Below are positions 59,424 through 64,000 of a stretch of DNA of 64,000 bases, piece after piece. The DNA lies in assembly GCF_011947265.1 (NCBI RefSeq), contig NZ_JAATHD010000009.1:1-64000 (forward strand). Direction: 5' to 3'. The DNA is from Paenibacillus sp. HB172176 (GTDB taxonomy: Bacteria > Bacillota > Bacilli > Paenibacillales > Paenibacillaceae). The notes under the pieces were generated by a model. It was not told the DNA's origin, ran no database searches, and worked only from the letters and a program-made list of their open reading frames with translations. Within the stretch, counting starts at the first letter, position 1. Each line of letters begins with the position of its first letter. A program made the position numbers and the translations under genes.

Positions 59424-60842
59424 ATGAACGAATTGCCCTTGGAACAAACCAACCCCGCAAGTCAAGCTCCAAGCGAGAAACGATCGACGTCAAAGCTCCG
59501 GCGGAGCATGTACCAATCCGTTTGGCGATGGCATTTTTACGCTGGAATCATCTTTGCTCCGTTCCTCATTATTCTGGCTTTCAGCGGAAGCATGTATTTA
59601 TTCAAACCGCAAATCGAAGGGTATCTGTACAAGGATCTCCTGACCGTACGCGAGGTCGGCAGCACGCCTATGTCGCCTGACGCGGTTATCGGCAAGACGG
59701 AGAAGGCCTATCCCGGCACAGCAATCTCATCCATTACGCTTCCTGACAACGCAGGCTCCAGCTATAAGCTCACCGGCATGCAGGAAGGCGTATCGAAGAC
59801 CTTGTACGTCGATCCCTATACGGGACATCTTCTCGGAACGCTGGACAGCAGCAAGACCTTCTCCGCCTTCTTCAAAAAGATGCACAGCGAGCTGCTCGTT
59901 GGCGGCACCTTGGCAAACCGTTTGGTTGAGCTAGCCGCATGCTGGGCGATCATCCTGCTGTTAACGGGACTTTTCCTCTGGTGGCCGAGGAATCGGGCTT
60001 CCCTGTGGGGAACGATTCTTCCCCGCTTCAGCAAACCGGGCAGCCGGCAATTCTGGCGAGATCTTCATGCGGTTCCCGCTTTCTGGATCTCGTTGCTGCT
60101 GCTCTTGATTATTCTGGCGGGTTTGCCCTGGTCTGGCGTTCTGGGACCGCGAATCGACAAGCTCGCCAATGAGACGAACACGAATGCTCCAGCCTATGCC
60201 TACAGCTTCGGAGCCAAGCCGGAATCGGTTACAGTCGCGCAAGACATTGCGGAAGATCTGCCTTGGGCAGCGGAGAATCTGCCCGTGCCGCTGTCGGCTG
60301 TCGGCGGCTACTTGACGCTTGGTGTAGATGAAATCGAGCGGATTGCGAGCGACAAGGAAGTGCTGAAGCCTTATACCATTACTTTGCCAAGCGGAGAAAC
60401 AGGCGTATTCACCGTATCCACCGTTCACGATACGCCCGGCAAAAACGCGACGCTTCATCTGGATCAGTACAGCGGCGCGGTATTGACCGATGTCCGATTC
60501 GCCGATTACGGCATTATGGCCAAGCTCATTTCTTACGGCATCGCCTTCCATGAAGGCCATTTATTCGGATTAGCCAATCAATTGCTTGGCTTAATCGCTT
60601 GCCTCGGCTTAATTCTGGTGGCGATCAGCTCTTATGTGATGTGGCGCAAGAGAAAACCCTCCGGCAGCCTTGGCTCTCCCGCGAAAGCCAGGAATTCGAA
60701 AATTACAATTGGCGTGCTCGTCATTATGCTCATCTGCGGAGCTGTCATGCCGCTGGTCGGACTATCCATCCTGGCCGTGCTCGCGCTTGACCTGATCATC
60801 TTGCGAAGAATCAAGCCGCTCCGGCATTGGTTCTCCATTTAA
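59424..60842 (+). CDS. PepSY-associated membrane protein
   Basis: A 472-residue protein with four or five transmembrane helices of the PepSY_TM family, often described as iron-regulated or linked to metal reduction. The first helix (RWHFYAGIIFAPFLIILAF), an extracytoplasmic PepSY domain (about 75-135, MSPDAVIGKTEKAYPGTAI), then helices with conserved His residues (DLHAVPAFW, AFHEGHLFGLANQ). GGAGG precedes ATG 59424. It is followed by a YtkA-like lipoprotein and converges with nos genes, so a role in metal or redox handling is plausible but inferred. Confidence 0.9.
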   Translation: MNELPLEQTNPASQAPSEKRSTSKLRRSMYQSVWRWHFYAGIIFAPFLIILAFSGSMYLFKPQIEGYLYKDLLTVREVGSTPMSPDAVIGKTEKAYPGTAISSITLPDNAGSSYKLTGMQEGVSKTLYVDPYTGHLLGTLDSSKTFSAFFKKMHSELLVGGTLANRLVELAACWAIILLLTGLFLWWPRNRASLWGTILPRFSKPGSRQFWRDLHAVPAFWISLLLLLIILAGLPWSGVLGPRIDKLANETNTNAPAYAYSFGAKPESVTVAQDIAEDLPWAAENLPVPLSAVGGYLTLGVDEIERIASDKEVLKPYTITLPSGETGVFTVSTVHDTPGKNATLHLDQYSGAVLTDVRFADYGIMAKLISYGIAFHEGHLFGLANQLLGLIACLGLILVAISSYVMWRKRKPSGSLGSPAKARNSKITIGVLVIMLICGAVMPLVGLSILAVLALDLIILRRIKPLRHWFSI

Positions 60843-60861
60843 GTCAAAGGAGTCTATGGAC

Positions 60862-61362
60862 ATGTTGAAATCGCACAAACGCATCACGATACCTTCCGCG
60901 CTGCTTATGCTCGGCATCATGCTCGTCCTTGGAGGCTGCGCCATGACGGAGAAGCCTGCCGTGGATAACGGCCTCCCACCGCATATTTCCGTTCAGCTCC
61001 ATCTTCCAGAGGCAGATGCCGTGGAGAGCGGAAGGGAAGGCGTCTATTCCATTGAGGCTTCAAAGAACGGACAGCCGTTGGAGGACGCCGAGACAGCTGA
61101 ATTCATCATTTGGCAGGAGGAGCATCCCGAGAAGAAGACGATTATTCCAGCCACAGAGACATCTCCCGGCGTATACACCGCTGCGCACGCCATTGAGGAA
61201 GATGGCCTGTATATCGTGAAGTCGCATCTGGTTGCTGATGGAGATCAAGTGATGCCTGCCAAACGGATGGCTGTCGGCTCTGACGCCGTTACCCGATTGG
61301 CGCAGCTGCAGGCAAATCCGGACGAGGCAGTTGAAGCCGACGAGGCCGGCCACCATCATTAG
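60862..61362 (+). CDS. Lipoprotein with FixH/YtkA-like domain
   Basis: About 166 residues. A signal peptide with lipobox VLGGC (Cys about 25) is followed by a beta-sandwich of the YtkA/FixH type (ISVQLHLPEADAVESGREGVYSIEA ... TSPGVYTAAHAIEEDGLYIVKSHL) that in related proteins binds copper or helps cytochrome assembly. The C-terminus ends GHHH. AAAGGAG lies before ATG 60862, with ATG 60856 as an alternative. It follows the PepSY gene by about 20 nt and is likely coexpressed. Confidence 0.85.
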   Translation: MLKSHKRITIPSALLMLGIMLVLGGCAMTEKPAVDNGLPPHISVQLHLPEADAVESGREGVYSIEASKNGQPLEDAETAEFIIWQEEHPEKKTIIPATETSPGVYTAAHAIEEDGLYIVKSHLVADGDQVMPAKRMAVGSDAVTRLAQLQANPDEAVEADEAGHHH

Positions 61363-61415
61363 ATTGTTGAAGGCTGACTCATCTTCATTCAGCTTCCGTT
61401 GCTTCATTCTATCGC

Positions 61416-61455
61416 AAAAAAAACAACCACTTCGGCAGCCGCTGAAGTGGTTGTT
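61416..61455 (-). terminator. Terminator of the nos-type operon
   Basis: AACAACCACTTC/GAAGTGGTTGTT is a perfect 12-bp stem, followed on the minus strand by an 8-T run. Located between two converging gene sets. Confidence 0.95.
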
Positions 61456-61485
61456 CCATATGTCTGCAATATGTTTGCGATACGC

Positions 61486-62208
61486 TTACGAGCTATACCA
61501 TTCCGAGAACGCCGCCTCAAGCCCCTTCCCTCGCTTGCCAAGCTGCTCTCTGACTTCATCCGCCGTGCCCTCAAGCTCGATGCGTCCGCCTCGGAGCAAG
61601 GCCACCCGATCCGCCAGCGCTTCCGCCATTTGAAGCTGATGCGTGGAGAACAGAACCGTCTGGCCGTCCGCCGCCAGCCTCCGAACTCTTGCCATAAAGG
61701 TATCCATCCAGTACGGATCCAGTCCATTCGTCGGCTCATCCATCAGAACAAGGGGAGGCTTTGCGAGCAGCGCCTGCGCGAACATGACACGCTGCCTCAT
61801 GCCCTTCGAGAAGGAAGCCACAGCCTTCTTGCCTGTATCCTCCAGTCCGACCTCTACGAGCGCTTCCTTCGCTCTCGACTTCGGTAGACCCCGGAGCGAA
61901 GCCCAGAATGCGAGCGTTTCGTAAGCGGTAAGTCCGGCCGTGAACTGGAAATCATCCGGCATATAGCCGATTTGCTCCGCATAACGCCGAGGTTGCCGCT
62001 TCCAATCGAGCCGATTGACGGAGATGGATCCGCTGTCAGGCCGATAGACGCCCGCAATCATTTTCAGAATCGTGCTCTTGCCTGCCCCGTTCCCGCCCAG
62101 AAGCGCTACAATCTCCCCTTGCTCGACTTGAAAATCAAGCCCGTCAATAACAACCTGCTTCTTCATGACCTTCCCGACCTTCTCCAGCTTAAGACAGGGC
62201 TCAGACAT
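61486..62208 (-). CDS. nosF: NosF-type ABC transporter ATPase
   Basis: A 240-residue ATPase with Walker A GGNGAGKST (38-46), signature FSKGMRQR and Walker B LVLMDEPTNGLDP. By its neighbours it is NosF, which with NosY and NosD supplies sulfur or another factor for copper-centre (CuZ) assembly in nitrous oxide reductase. It overlaps the end of nosY by 8 nt and is the last gene of the operon. Confidence 0.92.
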   Translation of the reverse strand: MSEPCLKLEKVGKVMKKQVVIDGLDFQVEQGEIVALLGGNGAGKSTILKMIAGVYRPDSGSISVNRLDWKRQPRRYAEQIGYMPDDFQFTAGLTAYETLAFWASLRGLPKSRAKEALVEVGLEDTGKKAVASFSKGMRQRVMFAQALLAKPPLVLMDEPTNGLDPYWMDTFMARVRRLAADGQTVLFSTHQLQMAEALADRVALLRGGRIELEGTADEVREQLGKRGKGLEAAFSEWYSS

Positions 62209-63025
62209 GGGATCTCCTCCTTCTTTGCCAGATGAGCAGCGACAGGAGATACAGTGCGCCGATCCATACGATTGACACCAGGAAATAACCCCAGACGCCG
62301 CCAGGCTGCTTGATCCAATTCACCCATTCATAATATTCAGGCCCCAGAATCGAGCCTCCTCCGAGCTTAATCACCGTGAACAATCTGGCGAGCTCGGCCG
62401 GATTGACGAAGACCAGCGCGGAAATCGCCGGTTTGATCGCATAATAGGGCAAGAAGCCCAGCGCCGCAATCAAGAGCGGCGGCCAGCCGATAATCGCGAA
62501 GAACCAAATCGCCACATCGATGGTGAGCGCCTGCCAACGGTTTCTCGCCAACGTCCCGACCAGCATCGCAATCGCCAGGAAGAAGAGAACGATGCTGCAA
62601 GAGAAGAACAGCAGCACCATATACGTATGAAAGTCAAAGCCCGCGCTTGCGAGCCAGCCAGCCGCTCCTGTTATGCCGAAGCCCAGCGTTACAATAACGA
62701 GCAGCACAATGGCAACGCCCGCATATTTTCCCGCGAGAAAAGCTGGCGTACTAAGCGGATAAGTCGACAACAGCGCCCAGCTTCCCTCTTCCTTCTCTGC
62801 CGTCAGGGAGAAGGAGCCCAGCAATAGCGTCATGAGCGGCAGCAAGTACAGAATCAGATTGAGCATGGTGCCTGTCATCCCGGAGTAGCCCTCCGTGTAG
62901 CCTTGCGCTTGAATAAGCAGCAAGCACAGCATGAATAAAGCAAAAAGGGCCATGAAGGAATAGGCCCATGGATTGCGAAATCCGACTTTCAACTCGCGAT
63001 TGGCGATATGGTAAATTTGTCTCAC
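62201..63025 (-). CDS. nosY: NosY-type ABC transporter permease
   Basis: A 274-residue permease with six predicted helices (from NPWAYSFMALFALFMLCLLLI to YFLVSIVWIGALYLLSLLI), of the NosY/ABC-2 subfamily. Start ATG 63025 overlaps the nosL stop (ATGA), and its stop overlaps the nosF start, so the three are translationally coupled. Confidence 0.92.
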   Translation of the reverse strand: MRQIYHIANRELKVGFRNPWAYSFMALFALFMLCLLLIQAQGYTEGYSGMTGTMLNLILYLLPLMTLLLGSFSLTAEKEEGSWALLSTYPLSTPAFLAGKYAGVAIVLLVIVTLGFGITGAAGWLASAGFDFHTYMVLLFFSCSIVLFFLAIAMLVGTLARNRWQALTIDVAIWFFAIIGWPPLLIAALGFLPYYAIKPAISALVFVNPAELARLFTVIKLGGGSILGPEYYEWVNWIKQPGGVWGYFLVSIVWIGALYLLSLLIWQRRRRSHV

Positions 63026-63597
63026 GACTGAGCTTCCCCGTTATTCATGTCTCCCATTTTGTCCATCTCTCCCGTGGACTTGTCTCCCATGTCATGCATT
63101 TCTTCATTATGCTTCTCCATCGTCTCCATATCCATCATATCCCGATTCACATCCCAGCTATGCTTCGCAAGATCATCGGCAGACATAACAACGCCCTTTC
63201 CTTGCTCGCTGACGTAAGCCTTCGCCGACTCTTCATTCGCGAAAGAGATTACACCGTAAGCCATCGGCGTCTTGAAATCCGCATCATACGCATAATAAGA
63301 GGTTTCATATTTGACCCAGCTATTCGTATTATGATCTCTGACAAACTCCGCCCCGATATTCTCGTTCCCGTTCTCCACCGTCCATTCATGCATGCAGCCG
63401 ATATCGTCGAACTTCAGAGATTGGCCGTCCTTCGTAATAATTTGAGTCGCATAAGCGTCGTCCTTCACGGACATATTGCATTTCACGCAAATATCCGTTG
63501 CCTCATTGATTTCCTCCGGCTTGTATTCCTTCTCTCCGCAGGCAGCCGTCAACACGGCAATCAGAACAATCAACGACAATACCGCGCTTAACTTCAT
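63022..63597 (-). CDS. nosL: NosL copper-chaperone lipoprotein
   Basis: About 191 residues with a signal peptide and lipobox TAAC (Cys about 20), then the NosL fold. CVKCNM (Cys37, Cys40, Met42) is the copper-binding motif of NosL, and GCMHEW and a Met/His/Asp-rich tail (DMMDMETMEKHNEEMHDMGD) could add metal sites. AGAGG lies before ATG 63597; an ATG at 63615 overlaps the nosD stop and is an alternative. NosL delivers Cu(I) for nitrous oxide reductase assembly. Confidence 0.93.
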   Translation of the reverse strand: MKLSAVLSLIVLIAVLTAACGEKEYKPEEINEATDICVKCNMSVKDDAYATQIITKDGQSLKFDDIGCMHEWTVENGNENIGAEFVRDHNTNSWVKYETSYYAYDADFKTPMAYGVISFANEESAKAYVSEQGKGVVMSADDLAKHSWDVNRDMMDMETMEKHNEEMHDMGDKSTGEMDKMGDMNNGEAQS

Positions 63598-63611
63598 TAC
63601 ATATCCTCTTC

Positions 63612-64000
63612 TCATCTTCTTCTTACCCCCATGATTATCAAATATATGGCGGCTATCAACAGCATGCCGCCGGCCAAACCTGTCTTCTTCAAAGAATTCT
63701 GCATCGCATTCACGGAGCCGTCTCCAGGCTTCATCAAAGGATGCTGGTCGCGAGGCCAGCTCTCGCTCCCCGAACGGTACAAATTCTCAAGGAACATCAT
63801 GCCGGGAGATTGGAAGAACAGCTGAAAGCCCGGTTTCTGCTTGATTAACGTCTGGAAAAATGGATTAATGGCATAGCTGATATCGCTGCTGCCATCCCCA
63901 TCCGTATCTATGCCGCTGAACGTATCCCAGTAATTTCTATCAAGAATATTATTTGCGCTGTTCCTTGCCTCCGCGTTGGCCACATTGCCGATGAAGCGAT
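63612..64000 (-). CDS. nosD: NosD C-terminus (partial)
   Basis: The last 129 residues of a larger gene that runs off the window edge. NSANNILDRNYWDTFSGIDTDGDG is the end of the right-handed beta-helix (CASH repeats) of NosD, followed by a C-terminal helix (GLAGGMLLIAAIYLIIMGVRRR). Its stop overlaps the nosL frame. NosD is needed with NosF/NosY for copper-centre maturation. The frame stays open to position 64000. Confidence 0.88.
   Translation of the reverse strand, partial: RFIGNVANAEARNSANNILDRNYWDTFSGIDTDGDGSSDISYAINPFFQTLIKQKPGFQLFFQSPGMMFLENLYRSGSESWPRDQHPLMKPGDGSVNAMQNSLKKTGLAGGMLLIAAIYLIIMGVRRR

Noticed and set aside
1..64000. tRNA, rRNA, insertion sequence or prophage genes
   Set aside because: No cloverleaf-like or rRNA sequence, transposase, integrase or phage protein was recognised in either strand.

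Overview
The window looks like a chromosomal segment of a Paenibacillaceae bacterium (Paenibacillus or Cohnella type). The reasons are strong AGGAGG-type ribosome sites, many carbohydrate-responsive AraC regulators with membrane sensor halves, LplABC/YtcP-type sugar importers without their own ATPase, rho-independent terminators, a YitT protein, and lipoprotein binding proteins. This is inferred from gene content and signals only; no marker gene was used.

Layout. Positions 1-13,900 hold a glycan cluster: GH31 alpha-xylosidase, AraC sensor-regulator, solute-binding lipoprotein, two permeases, GH2 enzyme, Gfo/Idh oxidoreductase and LacI regulator, all on the minus strand, with a divergent AraC gene. 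Positions 13,900-25,200 hold a second importer with its own AraC sensor-regulator, a GH43 enzyme of the exo-beta-1,3-galactanase type, another AraC gene divergent from a GH130 phosphorylase, and a stalk-domain protein. Positions 25,990-33,600 carry a leucine dehydrogenase-like gene, a repeat-rich gene desert of about 1 kb, a large PL8 polysaccharide lyase, a decayed permease remnant and a WYL regulator/VOC pair. Positions 33,660-40,700 look like a cell-envelope module: an amidase fused to a deacetylase, a second deacetylase, a two-component system with a lipoprotein, and a YitT protein. Positions 40,900-53,200 form a third importer cluster with pectin/xylan enzymes (GH105, esterase, CE8 pectinesterase, GH43) and two AraC regulators. 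Positions 53,300-64,000 hold redox and metal genes: epimerase, aldo/keto reductase, HxlR regulator, molybdopterin oxidoreductase with FdhD, PepSY and YtkA-like membrane proteins, and the end of a nos-type operon (nosD-nosL-nosY-nosF).

How it works together. Extracellular enzymes (PL8, GH43 with binding modules) cut plant or microbial polysaccharides. Three CUT1-type importers take up fragments, probably energised by a shared MsmX-like ATPase elsewhere. Cytoplasmic enzymes (GH31, GH2, GH105, GH43, CE8, esterase, GH130) finish the breakdown. Each importer sits next to an AraC protein with an extracytoplasmic sensor half.

The most notable non-coding signals are: families of 20-25 bp intergenic units arranged as direct plus inverted copies; an 18-bp motif shared by the two-component operon and the amidase-deacetylase gene; a 14-mer repeated inside the first glycan cluster; an 18-bp direct repeat beside a candidate -35 box of the third importer; and a structured leader with competing hairpins before the molybdopterin oxidoreductase.
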